A stretch of 64,000 nucleotides of DNA from Labilibacter marinus (GTDB lineage Bacteria > Bacteroidota > Bacteroidia > Bacteroidales > Marinilabiliaceae): NCBI RefSeq assembly GCF_001659685.2, contig NZ_LXYE02000024.1:241714-305713 (forward strand), written 5' to 3'. Numbering within the stretch: the first letter of the stretch is position 1; the number at the start of each line of letters is the position of its first letter. Made by a program: the position numbers and the translations under genes. The notes beneath the pieces are model-generated. The model saw only the letters and a list, made by a program, of their open reading frames with translations. It had not been told where the DNA came from and searched no databases. Shown here piece after piece: positions 19,270 through 30,000 of the stretch.

Positions 19270-19938
19270 ATGCAAAAAACTATTCTTATTTTGCTAGTAG
19301 GCATCTTACTGGCATCATGTGCTCAAACAAAACTAACTGTATCCTGGAAAAGAGATGATTCGGCTCCTAAGGAATTTGAAAAAATTGGAGTTGCAGTTAT
19401 ATTACCATCGGAACCACACAGGCTGGCGGTTGAGGAAGCCGTAACCGAGAAACTAAAGACTTCTGGCGTAAATGCAGAAATGACATTTTATAAATTTATG
19501 TTGGCTGGTAGAAAAGATATCCTTTCTGAACTTACCTTTGAAAAGGGAGAGCTAAAAAAGATAGCTATAGAAAAGATTAAAGAAAACAAGTATGATGCTT
19601 TGATGGTAGTTACCTTATTGGATGCGCGAAGCGAACGACGTTATGTACAAAGTAATATAGGAATCACGCCTTATTTCGATCCTGCTTATGCAGCATATAA
19701 TCAACCTTATTACGATTTCTTAGAGAATGCTTATAGAGCGATGTATAATTATGGTTACTACGAAACGACTACCATAGTGTTTTTAGAGAGTAATTTATAT
19801 GATACTAAAACCGGTAATTTATTGTGGACAGGTCAGTCTGAGACTACCAATATGGAATCATTGCAGAAAGAAGCAGATCAGTTTTCAAAGATTATAGTAA
19901 ATGATTTGATTAAAAAGAAAGTGTTTGAAGTGAAGTAG
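19270..19938 (+). CDS. DUF4136-like lipoprotein
   Basis: This 222-residue protein has a lipobox (LLASC, Cys near residue 17), so it is a probable lipoprotein. The body has a VSWKRDDSAPKEFEKIGVAV strand and a C-terminal NLYDTKTGNLLWTGQSETT segment typical of DUF4136-type lipoproteins. A Tyr-rich stretch lies near residues 137-163. The Omp85-like barrel gene starts 20 bp downstream, so the two probably form an operon and act in the outer membrane. Confidence 0.65.
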   Translation: MQKTILILLVGILLASCAQTKLTVSWKRDDSAPKEFEKIGVAVILPSEPHRLAVEEAVTEKLKTSGVNAEMTFYKFMLAGRKDILSELTFEKGELKKIAIEKIKENKYDALMVVTLLDARSERRYVQSNIGITPYFDPAYAAYNQPYYDFLENAYRAMYNYGYYETTTIVFLESNLYDTKTGNLLWTGQSETTNMESLQKEADQFSKIIVNDLIKKKVFEVK

Positions 19939-19958
19939 AAATTTAAATAAGCTGTACC

Positions 19959-21161
19959 ATGAGAAGTGCTTTCATAATAGTATTGATTTGTATCTTCAGT
20001 GTTGTTGCAGCGCAAGATACAACGGTGGTAAAAAAGGAAAGGAAAATTTCCTTTATACCACTGCCTGTAATTGCATCTACACCAGCCACAGGCTTTATGT
20101 ACGGGGTAGCTCCAAGTGCCAGTTGGTATATGGGCGACAAAAGCAATACTCGAATATCTTCTGCCTTGGGTACTATTATTTATACCACCAAGAAACAACT
20201 GATCTTAACGCTAAAATCAAATACTTATTTATCCAGCGATAGTTGGATATTATTAACAGATATTAGGTATTTCATCACTTCACAGCCTACATATGGTTTA
20301 GGTACAGGCCCTGCCAATTTACTACCCATGCAACATGGGCTTCAATATACTCAAGGTTCTACTTCTCCTTTGGTTACAGGAGAACAAATGATGGAGTTTA
20401 ACTATTTTAGATTTCATGAAACAGTCCTAAAGAGAGTAAATAATTCTTCTTTTTATGCTGGAATTGGACTCCATTACGATTATCATTTTAAAATTAAAGA
20501 TAATTTGTTGAATCCGCCGGATTCAATTACGAGTCATTATGCCTACAGTAAAATATTAGGGTTTAACCCAGAAAAGTATACTACTTCAGGACTATCCTTT
20601 AATGGGATGTATGACAGTAGAGATAATGCTATTAATCCATATAGTGGCAGATATGCTTTTGTCAATTTTAGGTATAATCCTGAATTTATGGGAAGCTCTA
20701 AAAATTCGTCTATCCTTTGGTATGAATATCGAGATTATTTAAATGTAAATAAGGATAGGCCTCGTCATTTAATAGGTTTTTGGACATATGGATGGTTTGT
20801 GAGTAGTGGTGATGTTCCGTATTTAGATTTGCCAGGAGTTGGCTGGGATCAATTTGGACGTTCTGGCCGTGCTTATGCTCAAGGACGATTTAGAGGTGAA
20901 GATATGCTATATGGTGAGGTTGAGTATAGAATGCCATTACAAAAGAACAAAGATACTTTTGGGGCCGTACTGTTTGTTAATTCAACTTCTGCAAGTAACC
21001 GTTTGGGTGGTGTAAATATTGCTGATAGCTTCGATTTTGGGGTAGGAGCAGGATTGCGTATTATGGTTGATAAATCTTCTCGAGCTAATTTAGCCATTGA
21101 TTTTGCAGTGGGAGAACATGGAGAGTCTGGCTTTTATCTGGGCATAAACGAAGTGTTTTAG
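19959..21161 (+). CDS. Omp85/BamA-family surface-antigen-like outer-membrane protein
   Basis: This 400-residue protein has a signal peptide (MRSAFIIVLICIFSVVAAQ) and a beta-barrel with Omp85-like features. These include GMYDSRDNAINPYSGRYAFV and YAQGRFRGEDMLYGEVEYRM, the second resembling the RGF-containing loop that reaches into the barrel. It ends in aromatic F. No POTRA domains precede the barrel, so it is one of the short Omp85 relatives. Role unknown. It is co-transcribed with the lipoprotein before it. Confidence 0.75.
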   Translation: MRSAFIIVLICIFSVVAAQDTTVVKKERKISFIPLPVIASTPATGFMYGVAPSASWYMGDKSNTRISSALGTIIYTTKKQLILTLKSNTYLSSDSWILLTDIRYFITSQPTYGLGTGPANLLPMQHGLQYTQGSTSPLVTGEQMMEFNYFRFHETVLKRVNNSSFYAGIGLHYDYHFKIKDNLLNPPDSITSHYAYSKILGFNPEKYTTSGLSFNGMYDSRDNAINPYSGRYAFVNFRYNPEFMGSSKNSSILWYEYRDYLNVNKDRPRHLIGFWTYGWFVSSGDVPYLDLPGVGWDQFGRSGRAYAQGRFRGEDMLYGEVEYRMPLQKNKDTFGAVLFVNSTSASNRLGGVNIADSFDFGVGAGLRIMVDKSSRANLAIDFAVGEHGESGFYLGINEVF

Positions 21162-21333
21162 TTGTTAACAGCTATTCTGGTGTTAATCTCTATTTTCTCA
21201 TTTAGCATGAGCGTTTTTCGTTTTTATTCCTTGTATGAAGTTACTAACTGTTGCTAAAACATAAAAGATACTAAATAGAGAATTAATTGGTTAATTTACA
21301 GTATCTTCGCGGACTGAAAAAATAAAATTGTTC

Positions 21334-21789
21334 ATGAAGCGTATTAATCAATACAAAAAGATGTTTGGTGTGGAACAGGAGATAGAGCTTGCTTCCTTAA
21401 AGAAGACTTACCGAAGTTTAGTGAAGGAATGGCACCCAGATAAGTTTCAGGAAGATGATCCGTTGCATGCTGAAGCTCAGGTGAAAAGTAAGGAAATAAT
21501 TGATGGCTATCATTTTTTAGTGGGTATTGCACCTGAAACCAAAGCTGCTAATTTGGATGATTACATGGAAATACTAGGTGAGTGTGGTATTGATGATTAT
21601 AGACATAAAGGTCAATTGTTAGAAGTTACATTTACAGATGGTGCTTGCTATGAGTATTTTGGTGTTACTCAAAAAATGTTTGCTAAACTGCAGAATGCTG
21701 ATAATCCGATGCGTTTTGGAAAGCGAAATATATTTAATAGCTATCTTTATAGAAGATCTAAGAAAAGCATTATGGAAGAGCAAGTCTAA
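21334..21789 (+). CDS. J-domain protein fused to a KTSC domain
   Basis: The ATG at 21334 is preferred over a TTG two codons upstream, giving 151 residues. An N-terminal J-domain (about 5-65) has the HPD motif at 34-36, expected to stimulate DnaK. The second half (about 80-140) matches the KTSC domain, with LLEVTFTDGACYEYFGV and a Phe/Asn-rich end. KTSC domains occur in RNA-related and phage-related proteins and are poorly understood. It stands alone. Confidence 0.8.
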   Translation: MKRINQYKKMFGVEQEIELASLKKTYRSLVKEWHPDKFQEDDPLHAEAQVKSKEIIDGYHFLVGIAPETKAANLDDYMEILGECGIDDYRHKGQLLEVTFTDGACYEYFGVTQKMFAKLQNADNPMRFGKRNIFNSYLYRRSKKSIMEEQV

Positions 21790-21827
21790 TGAACAGTTAG
21801 ACTCTTGTTCGTTAAATATTTGGAAAT

Positions 21828-21868
21828 AGAAAAAGGTTGTCTTGTTTAATATGAGACAACCTTTTTCT
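21828..21868. terminator. Bidirectional intrinsic terminator
   Basis: AAAAAGGTTGTCT (21830-21842) pairs with AGACAACCTTTTT (21854-21866), with T runs on both strands, between converging genes. Confidence 0.85.
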
Positions 21869-21891
21869 GTATATTATTAGAGTTACTATTT

Positions 21892-24387
21892 TTATTTTGC
21901 AGCAATGTTAATAGACGCAGATTCTAGATTCTCAGAGCTTGCTGTAATATTTATTTCTCCTTTTTTGTCATTCGATTTAACAACTAATAAACAAAGGCCA
22001 TTAAATAAAGTGATGTTGTCTGCTTGAAATGGTTCTAATGAAGCAGAGTTTCCATTTCCTACAGCAGCAATAGTTCCTTGGCCGCTAATATCAAATTTAA
22101 TGCTATTATTGGCGGTTAGGCATTGATTACCTTCTTTATCAGTAACCGATACAGTAATAAAAGATAAATCTCTACCATCGGCATCAATAATAGTTCTGTC
22201 GGCTACTAATTGCACTTTTGCTGGCTCAGTAGAGGTTTTTATTTCTTTGCTGGCCTGTTCTTTACCATCAGTGTAGGCAATTACTTTAATAGACCCTGGC
22301 TGGTAAGGAACTTTCCAATTCAATCTATACTTTGACATATAGGTGCCTAGTTCAACGCCATGGTATTCTGCAGGGATTGGAGTTAAATCGACTCCTTTTA
22401 CTTTTTTACCTACTGAAACTCCATTCACGAATAATTCAACTTCTTCACAATTGGTGTATGCGAATACGGGAATTGAGTCACCCTCCATGCCTTTCCAATT
22501 CCAATGCGGCAATACATGCACCATTGGCTCGGTAGTCCATTGGCTTTGGTATAGGTAATATCTATCCTTAGGAAATCCACATAAATCAACAGGTGCAAAA
22601 TATGACGAATGCGAAGGCCAATTGTCATTCCAGTAGCCATGAGTAGAGTTATCTCTACCTCCATATGGCGTAGGCTCTCCAAGATAATCAAAGCCAGTCC
22701 ACATAAATTCACCCAATGATTTGGTGTTTTTCTCTTGTTGTTCAAATTCAACATCTGGAGGATAAGCCCATGGTGGTCCTACTATACCATCGTAACTTGA
22801 TACCTGATTACTTTCTTTTTGAGGAAGCGCCTCAATTGGTAAATGATAAACACCACGACTACTGGTTTGTGAAGAGGTTTCAGAACCATAAACAATGTAT
22901 TTAGAATTCATTTCCATAACATCATCATATTCTAAAGGCCAATAATTTAAACCAATGATATCGATATAATCAGAAAGCTTATTATTAAAGGGTGCTGGAA
23001 AATAATTAAATCCTGCAGTTGTCGGTCTCGTTGGGTCTTGGTCGTGACAGATATCGGTAAGTTTTTTAGCAACCTTCCAACCATCTTTACGTCCTTGCTC
23101 CAAAATCTCGTTTCCAATACTCCACATAATAACACAAGGGTGGTTTTGATCGCGCTTAATCATATCACGTAAGTCGCGCTCATGCCATTTTTTAAAATAC
23201 TTATTGTATCCGTTAGGTACTTTGCCAATTTCCCATTCATCAAATGCTTCAACTTGAACTACAATACCTAGTTTATCGCAAATTTCAAGAAGTTCAGGAG
23301 ATGGTGGGTTGTGGCTAGTTCTTAGTGCATTTACACCCATACTTTTCATAATCTCCATTTGGCGTTCTTTGGCACGGTAGTTAATAGCTGCTCCAAGAGG
23401 TCCCATATCGTGATGCATGCAAACCCCCTGTAACTTTACTGTTTTGCCATTTAATCTGAAACCGTGCTCTCTACTAAAGTCAATTTCGCGAATACCAAAA
23501 GTAGAAACGTATTCATCTATAATAGTTCCATTGAGTTTAATTTGAGAAACCGCTTTGTATAAATTGGGCACATAAATGTCCCACAATAATGGATTTTCAA
23601 CTTTAATATTTTGGTTTACAGTTCCTGTAGTACCCGATTGAATAACAATGTCGGATTGTATTGTTTTTATCGTAATGCCATTAGGATCAAATATCTCGGT
23701 ATGAAGTACGGCCGATTTTTCGCTACCATTAGCATTTTTAATATGTGTTTGTAATTGAACGGTAGCTTCTTGTTTACTAACCTCTGGCGTAGTTATGTAC
23801 GTGCCGTACTGAGGTACATATAACTTATTGTTGATTTTTAATCGAACATTTCGATAGATACCTGCACCAGGATACCATCTTGCGGATAAATCTTCTGGTT
23901 GAAGACAAACTGCAATAACATTCTCCTCTCCAAACTTAATGTAAGGAGTCATATCAATTTCAAAACCGATGTAACCGTATGGGCGCTTGCCCGCGAACTC
24001 TCCATTTACCCATACTTGGGCATTCGACATCGCTCCATCAAACTCGATAGCAATTGACTTACCATCGTCTTCTTTTTTAATTTTAAAGTGTTTTCTGTAC
24101 CAACCTGTACCATGAACAGGAAGGCCGCCAGTTCTGGCGTTGTATTTATTGTCAAAAGGACCTTCAATAGCCCAGTCGTGTGGTAGGTTAAGTGCTCTCC
24201 AATCGCTATCATCAAATGTAACTTGCTGAGCGTCTTCTGCCTGCCCTTTGAAAAATAACCAATTGTCGTTAAAATCTTTATCTTCTACAAAGTTTACTTT
24301 ATTACAACTTTGAAGAAGTGTTGCAATTATTAGAAGGCTAAAAAAAGACAATAAATTCTTTTTAAGGAAATTCAATTTAGTTTTCAT
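21892..24387 (-). CDS. GH2 beta-galactosidase-type lipoprotein
   Basis: This 831-residue protein has a lipoprotein signal (LLQSC, Cys near residue 28). Order: sugar-binding sandwich domain (DFNDNWLFFKG to NVRLKI), immunoglobulin-like domain, then the TIM barrel. The probable acid/base is about E427 in MWSIGNEI and the nucleophile about E503 in YGSETSS. Extra C-terminal sandwich domains, including an invasin-like one (KVQLVADRTIIDADG), follow. GH2 enzymes remove terminal beta-linked sugars, usually galactose. It diverges from the GH3 gene and carries the shared C-tract operator upstream, so it is probably part of the sulfated-galactan locus. Confidence 0.88.
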   Translation of the reverse strand: MKTKLNFLKKNLLSFFSLLIIATLLQSCNKVNFVEDKDFNDNWLFFKGQAEDAQQVTFDDSDWRALNLPHDWAIEGPFDNKYNARTGGLPVHGTGWYRKHFKIKKEDDGKSIAIEFDGAMSNAQVWVNGEFAGKRPYGYIGFEIDMTPYIKFGEENVIAVCLQPEDLSARWYPGAGIYRNVRLKINNKLYVPQYGTYITTPEVSKQEATVQLQTHIKNANGSEKSAVLHTEIFDPNGITIKTIQSDIVIQSGTTGTVNQNIKVENPLLWDIYVPNLYKAVSQIKLNGTIIDEYVSTFGIREIDFSREHGFRLNGKTVKLQGVCMHHDMGPLGAAINYRAKERQMEIMKSMGVNALRTSHNPPSPELLEICDKLGIVVQVEAFDEWEIGKVPNGYNKYFKKWHERDLRDMIKRDQNHPCVIMWSIGNEILEQGRKDGWKVAKKLTDICHDQDPTRPTTAGFNYFPAPFNNKLSDYIDIIGLNYWPLEYDDVMEMNSKYIVYGSETSSQTSSRGVYHLPIEALPQKESNQVSSYDGIVGPPWAYPPDVEFEQQEKNTKSLGEFMWTGFDYLGEPTPYGGRDNSTHGYWNDNWPSHSSYFAPVDLCGFPKDRYYLYQSQWTTEPMVHVLPHWNWKGMEGDSIPVFAYTNCEEVELFVNGVSVGKKVKGVDLTPIPAEYHGVELGTYMSKYRLNWKVPYQPGSIKVIAYTDGKEQASKEIKTSTEPAKVQLVADRTIIDADGRDLSFITVSVTDKEGNQCLTANNSIKFDISGQGTIAAVGNGNSASLEPFQADNITLFNGLCLLVVKSNDKKGEINITASSENLESASINIAAK

Positions 24388-24436
24388 TGTAAGTTAAGTA
24401 ATTAATCAACTGTTTATGGGAAATACAAACTATGGG

Positions 24437-24495
24437 TAAAAATAGTACACGAATAGTTATTTTAAGAAAGATATCGGTTTATTAAAGGGGGTGTT
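24437..24495 (-). promoter_or_regulatory. Candidate operator and -7 box of GH2
   Basis: On the minus strand AACACCCCCTTTAATAAACC (24495-24476) is followed by TATTTTTA (24444-24437), one mismatch from TAnnTTTG. From first C to the box is 47 bp. Confidence 0.5.
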
Positions 24496-24622
24496 TTTTT
24501 TCGGGTGTTAAAAATATATGTTTTTGTTATGTTTGTTTAGTTACAGGTTTAAGTGTAATTAAATGAGGGTGTAACGTGTTTGTGTTAAGCGGATGTGTAG
24601 GATTGTGGAATAAATAAATTAA

Positions 24623-24686
24623 TTTTTACCCCTCTCTTATCGAGGAATAAATAGTACTTTTAATAATGATTATTCTAATATATTTG
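24623..24686 (+). promoter_or_regulatory. Candidate operator and -7 box of GH3
   Basis: TTTTTACCCCTCTCTTATC (24623-24641) is followed by TATATTTG (24679-24686), a perfect TAnnTTTG box. From first C to the box is 50 bp. The start codon is 40 bp further on. Confidence 0.55.
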
Positions 24687-24725
24687 AACTTTATTTACCT
24701 ATTGAAAATTCAATAAATCCATATT

Positions 24726-26909
24726 ATGAAAAGATTGTTTCTATTTTTATTTTTAAGCATTTCGATAGTCTCGCTTGCCCAAGATAAGGGGTTTAAATGG
24801 GAGGATTACACTCTGCCAACAGACGAGCGAATTGATGCCATGGTTGAAGCCATGACTTTGGAAGAGAAAGCCAGCCAGTTATTAGACGTTAGTAAGGCTA
24901 TTCCTCGTTTAAATATTCCTGAATATAATTGGTGGAATGAGTGTTTGCACGGTGTAGCTCGAAATGGTAGAGCTACTGTATTTCCTCAGGCTATTGGTTT
25001 AGCGGCTACTTTCGACCCAGAACTTATTCAAAAGGTATCTACGGCTATATCTGATGAGGCTAGAGCAAAATTTAATATTTCTGTTAAAAATGGAAACCGT
25101 TCAAGGTATGCTGGTTTAACTTTCTGGACACCAAATATTAATATTTTCAGAGATCCTCGTTGGGGTAGAGGTCAGGAGACTTATGGAGAGGATCCTTTTT
25201 TAACTTCTCAAATAGGTATTGCCTTTGTAAAAGGTTTGCAAGGAGATGACGAAAAATACTTAAAAGCGGCGGCTTGTGCAAAGCATTATGCAGTGCATTC
25301 TGGTCCTGAAGAGTTTCGTCATGAGTTTGATGCAATAGCATCTCCGCGCGATTTGTATGAAACTTATTTGCCTGCATTTGAGGCTTTAGTAAAAGAAGCC
25401 GATGTGGAAATTGTAATGGGAGCATATAATAGAGTTCTAGGAGAACCTGCTTGTGGTAGCCCATTTTTATTACAGGAAATTCTTAGGGAAAAGTGGGGAT
25501 TCAATGGTCATATTGTTTCTGACTGTGGAGCGATTTCCGATTTTCATTTATATCATAAGGTAACAAAAAACGCGACAGAATCTGCAGCCTTGGCTATTAA
25601 TAGTGGGGTGGATGTAAACTGTGGTAATACCTATAAAAACCTTGTTGATGCTGTAAATAAGGGCTTGGTAACAGAGGATACTATTGATGTTCGTTTAAAA
25701 ACATTATTAAGAACCCGCTTTAAATTAGGTTTGTTTGACCCTGTTGATGCAAATCCATTTAATAATGTAGGCGAGGAAGTTATCTGTAGCGATAAACATA
25801 GCGATATCGCTTTGGAAGCAGCTCGAAAGTCATTGGTTTTGATGACCAATAAAAATAATGTATTGCCATTGGATCCTAATATTAATAATCTATATGTTAC
25901 AGGACCTCAGGCTAATAATAGTGAAATGTTATTGGGTAATTATTACGGTATGAGTAATCGCTTAGTGAACGTTTTAGAAGGTATTACTGCTGCTGTTGGA
26001 GCAGGTACTACTATTAATTATAAGCAAGGTTGTCTTCCTTATCGTAAAAATGTTAATCCTATCGATTGGACTACAGGAGAGGCTAAAGCTTCGGATGCGA
26101 TTATCGCAGTTTTAGGAATAACAGGAGCTATTGAGGGAGAAGAAGGAGAAGCTATTGCTTCTGATACAAAGGGAGATAGGTTGAAGCCATATTTGCCGCA
26201 AAATCAAATTGAGTTTTTAAAGAAACTTAGAAAAGACAATAAGAAGCCTATAATTGTAGTAATGACAGGAGGAAGTCCTATGGTAATACCAGAAGTAGAG
26301 GAGTTGGCAGATGCTATTCTTTGGGCTTGGTACCCTGGGCAAGAAGGAGGTACAGCTGTTGCTGATGTGATTTTTGGTAAAGTATCTCCATCTGGACGTT
26401 TGCCACTTACTTTCCTAAAATCGATAGATCAGCTTCCTGCTTACGAGGATTATAACATGGCTGGACGCACATATAAGTTCATGGAGAATGATCCATTGTT
26501 CCCATTTGGCTTTGGTTTGAGTTATACTAAGTTTGAGTATTCAAATGCAGTTTTAAGTGCTGCTAAAATTAAAAGAGGTAAGTCTGTTACAGTAGAGTGT
26601 GAAGTAAAGAATATTGGAGATAGAGATGGCGAAGAGGTTGTTCAGGCATACTTGATACAGCCAGGAGCAGGCACCGAAGCTCCGTTTAAAAAGTTAGTTG
26701 CTTTTAAACGAATAGATATTGCTAAAGGGGAAACAGCAAAAGTTAAGTTCGAAATTTCTTCTAAACTGATGAGCCAGATTAGTGAGGAGGGAGAAGAAAT
26801 ACTTAAAAAAGGTGAGTATTCCGTTGTAATAGGAGGTTCCTCACCAGTAAAAGATATGCAAAGGTTAGGAATTTCTAGTCCTGTAAATGCAAGCTTTGTA
26901 CTAAAATAA
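24726..26909 (+). CDS. GH3 beta-glycosidase (beta-xylosidase/beta-glucosidase type)
   Basis: This 727-residue secreted enzyme has a signal peptide (about 1-18). Order: GH3 N-terminal barrel with WWNECLHGVARNGRATVFPQ, TPNINIFRDPRWGRGQETYG and CAKHYAVHSGPE, with nucleophile D266 in IVSDCGAISDFH. Next come the alpha/beta sandwich domain (about 380-580) and a C-terminal fibronectin-III-like domain (FGFGLSYTKFEYSN onward). The motif pattern is closest to beta-xylosidase-type GH3. Substrate cannot be read from sequence. It is divergent from GH2 and shares its operator motif. Confidence 0.88.
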   Translation: MKRLFLFLFLSISIVSLAQDKGFKWEDYTLPTDERIDAMVEAMTLEEKASQLLDVSKAIPRLNIPEYNWWNECLHGVARNGRATVFPQAIGLAATFDPELIQKVSTAISDEARAKFNISVKNGNRSRYAGLTFWTPNINIFRDPRWGRGQETYGEDPFLTSQIGIAFVKGLQGDDEKYLKAAACAKHYAVHSGPEEFRHEFDAIASPRDLYETYLPAFEALVKEADVEIVMGAYNRVLGEPACGSPFLLQEILREKWGFNGHIVSDCGAISDFHLYHKVTKNATESAALAINSGVDVNCGNTYKNLVDAVNKGLVTEDTIDVRLKTLLRTRFKLGLFDPVDANPFNNVGEEVICSDKHSDIALEAARKSLVLMTNKNNVLPLDPNINNLYVTGPQANNSEMLLGNYYGMSNRLVNVLEGITAAVGAGTTINYKQGCLPYRKNVNPIDWTTGEAKASDAIIAVLGITGAIEGEEGEAIASDTKGDRLKPYLPQNQIEFLKKLRKDNKKPIIVVMTGGSPMVIPEVEELADAILWAWYPGQEGGTAVADVIFGKVSPSGRLPLTFLKSIDQLPAYEDYNMAGRTYKFMENDPLFPFGFGLSYTKFEYSNAVLSAAKIKRGKSVTVECEVKNIGDRDGEEVVQAYLIQPGAGTEAPFKKLVAFKRIDIAKGETAKVKFEISSKLMSQISEEGEEILKKGEYSVVIGGSSPVKDMQRLGISSPVNASFVLK

Positions 26910-26912
26910 TAT

Positions 26913-26942
26913 TTTGCTAAGATTTGATATTTTTTAACTTTG
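26913..26942 (+). promoter_or_regulatory. Candidate promoter of the hybrid regulator gene
   Basis: TTTG (26913-26916) and TAACTTTG (26935-26942, a perfect TAnnTTTG box) are 18 bp apart. The predicted transcript starts about 70 bp before the ATG. No C-tract operator lies upstream, which suggests constitutive expression of the regulator. Confidence 0.5.
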
Positions 26943-27021
26943 CCCTGCTGCCATATTGGTGGTGGGGTATTTTTTTATAAATTGCTTCATCCTTATAATT
27001 GCAAAATTTAAAGTTCTACAT

Positions 27022-30000
27022 ATGCGTTTTGTTATTTTATTTACTCTTCTTACGCTTTCTGTTATAGTATCTTCTCAATCCGATTTTGAAAGGTTAAATA
27101 CAGATAATGGTCTATCTCAAAATGATATTAATTTTATCTATCAGGATAGCAAGGGATTTATGTGGTTTGGTACGGTGGATGGCTTAAATAGGTATGACGG
27201 ACTAACCATTGTGCAATATAAGATTACGACACCAATGGAATTTCCTATAGGAAGTAACTTGCCATTTTGTATTACGGAAGATCGAAATGGGGATTTGTGG
27301 ATTGGTACGTCAGACAATGGTCTTTGGCACTTTAACCGTAAAAAGGAACAGTTTATTCAGTTTCCCATGCAACACGATGGTGTAAGGCTTTTAGCCGATT
27401 CTAAAATTAGTAGTTTATACCTCACTAATGATAATCAATTGTTAGTCGATTCTAAAGGAGGCTTGTCAATTGTTAATCTTACCGAATTGGATAAGGGCAA
27501 TTATAAAACCATTGTCTATGATACTTCGCCTAATAATAAAGATGAACTACTAAGGAATTTACATGACATGACTTTTGTAATGGAAGATAAGCGCGGTGTT
27601 TTATGGATGAGTTCTAAAGCGGGTTTATTTCAAGTAAAGGGAAACTTATTTGATGATATTGTATTAAATAGGGTGAATGCTTATTATGGAGGAATGACTA
27701 ACGGTATAGTAGAGGTGGAAGGAGGATTCCTTGTTTCTTTGTATGATGGAGTATTTTTTCTAGACTATAGCTTAAATACATTTAAGTTATGTGATCATTA
27801 TTTCGACCAGTTTATAGGTAGCAGTAAGGGTACCTTTTTTGGAGGGAATGATAATGGTTTGTTTGAATTAAGTTGGGATATAAAGAATAAGGTTTTAATA
27901 GAAGTCAACCACTTTAAATATGAATTCAATAATATAAAAAGTCTATCTAAGAATAATATAACTGCCTTGTATGAGGATCGTTATGGTTTGCTTTGGGTAG
28001 GAACTAACGGAGGAGGGTTGAATAAATTAGATTTAAATGAAAAGAAGTTTCATCATTACTACCAAAGTACAGAGGAGCAAAGCTTGTCTTATAATAAGGT
28101 TAGGGCTATGTTAGAAGATCCTTTGGGAAATATATGGATTGGAACTGAAGGTGGAGGATTATCTTATTTAAGGAGCGAGCTGACTGATGATTATAGTAAG
28201 GGGTATAAACAGGCTAATGTAGCCACTTATGATGGTGCACAAAACTATGTGTATTGTCTTGAGAATGTTCCTGGTGAAAATGGTAGCGTCATATTTGGGG
28301 CTGGTTATCCATTAATTTTAGGAATTGGAAGAGTTGGTAAGTCTGGAGAAATAGAAATAGACAATTATACGGATCTTAAAATAAGTCCTGCATTTTCAAT
28401 TTTTGCAGATTCTCGAAAAAATATTTGGTTAGGTACATATGGAAGTGGCCTTTACAAAGTTAGGTATGATGCCTCTAAGAAAAAGTTAGAGTTGTTGGCT
28501 AATTACTCCAATGAATTAGAAAGTCAATTTTCATTGACTTCTGATATCGTGAGAAGTGTAATTGAAGATGAGGAGGGAAACTTGTATATAGGTACGGATA
28601 ATGGTTTGAATATATTGCCTCGTACAGAGATGCATCGTGAAAAACCAATTTTTGAACATGTAAAATATGATTATAATGACCCTAATTCCTTAGCTCATAA
28701 TTACATTTTAGCCATGCATCTAGATAAAAAGAATCGTATCTGGATTGGAACTATGGGGGGCGGACTTTGTCTCTTGAATAAAATAAAGGATGGAAGATAT
28801 TCCTTTAAGCGATATACATCTAAGCATGGTTTGCCCAATGATGTCATAAAAGCCATTGAAGAGGATGAGAGAGGGAATTTGTGGATTTCAAGCAATAAGG
28901 GATTAACAAAGTTTAATCCGCAAACCGAGGATATTAGAAATTATACTACTGCTGATGGTTTGCAGGGGAATGAGTTTAGCGAATTGGCATCATGTGTTAG
29001 ATCGAATGGTGAGTTTTTGTTTGGGGGGGTAAATGGTTTTAATAGTTTTTTTCCTAATGAAATTAAAGATAACCCGTATGCTTCTAATATTGAGTTTACG
29101 AACCTTTTTGTATTAAATGATTTAATATTACCAGGAAAGGAATATAATGGGCGTATAGTTTTAAATCAAGAAATGCCATCAACAGATTCATTAAAACTTA
29201 GATTTTCAGAGAGTAGTTTTAGTGTGGGGTTTTCAGCGTTGCATTATGTAGCTCCTAAAAAAATTGAGTATAAGTATAAGTTAGATGGTTTTGATACAGA
29301 CTGGAATGTAATTAAAGGAACAGAACCTGTTGCTAAGTATACTAATATCCCGCCAGGTGAGTATGTTTTAAAGGTGTTAGCAACGAATAATGATGGTATT
29401 TGGAATTCGGTGCCAGCAAATTTATATGTTGAAGTAGTTCCTCCGTTTTGGCGTACGATATGGGCTTTTTTACTTTATGCCTTAGTCTTGTTAGCTATGT
29501 TGTTGTTTTTCAGAAGGTACTCTATTATTGCGGTAAATCAGAAGAATGAACTTATGATGGAGCACTTTAAAAAGGAGCAGGTGGAAGAGTTAGTACAATT
29601 GAAGTTACAATTCTTTACGAATATATCGCACGAATTTAGAACACCACTTACGTTGATACAGAGCCCACTTGAAAAATTAATTGATAAAGGAAGTGAAGTA
29701 ACTAATGATTTTAGGCAGAAAAGTTATTCGTTGATGATGAAGAATATCTCTATATTAAATAGGTTAATTACCCAATTGATGGAGTTTAGAAAGCTAGAAA
29801 AGGGTAATATGCCTCTAGAAGTATCTAAAGGAAATCTATATGATTTAGTCAAGCAAGTAGTAGATGCTTTTCAGGAGATTGCGCAGGCTAAAAATATACA
29901 TTTCGAAATGAAGAGTATGTATTCGATGATGGAGCTTTGGTTCGATCATGATAAAGTAGAGAAAGTGCTCTTTAATTTATTATCAAATGCATTTAAGTTT

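Larger units (their letters stand above)
24388..24725. promoter_or_regulatory. Divergent GH2/GH3 control region
   Basis: This 338-bp gap holds one C-tract operator facing each gene. It also has repeated GGGTGT elements (24489-24494, 24503-24508 and 24567-24572) and GTGTAA half-sites. No gene is seen. Confidence 0.55.

Noticed and set aside
26956..27021. Longer start of the hybrid regulator
   Set aside because: The first 22 codons give no proper signal peptide and overlap the region just after the predicted promoter; the ATG at 27022 starts a good signal peptide.
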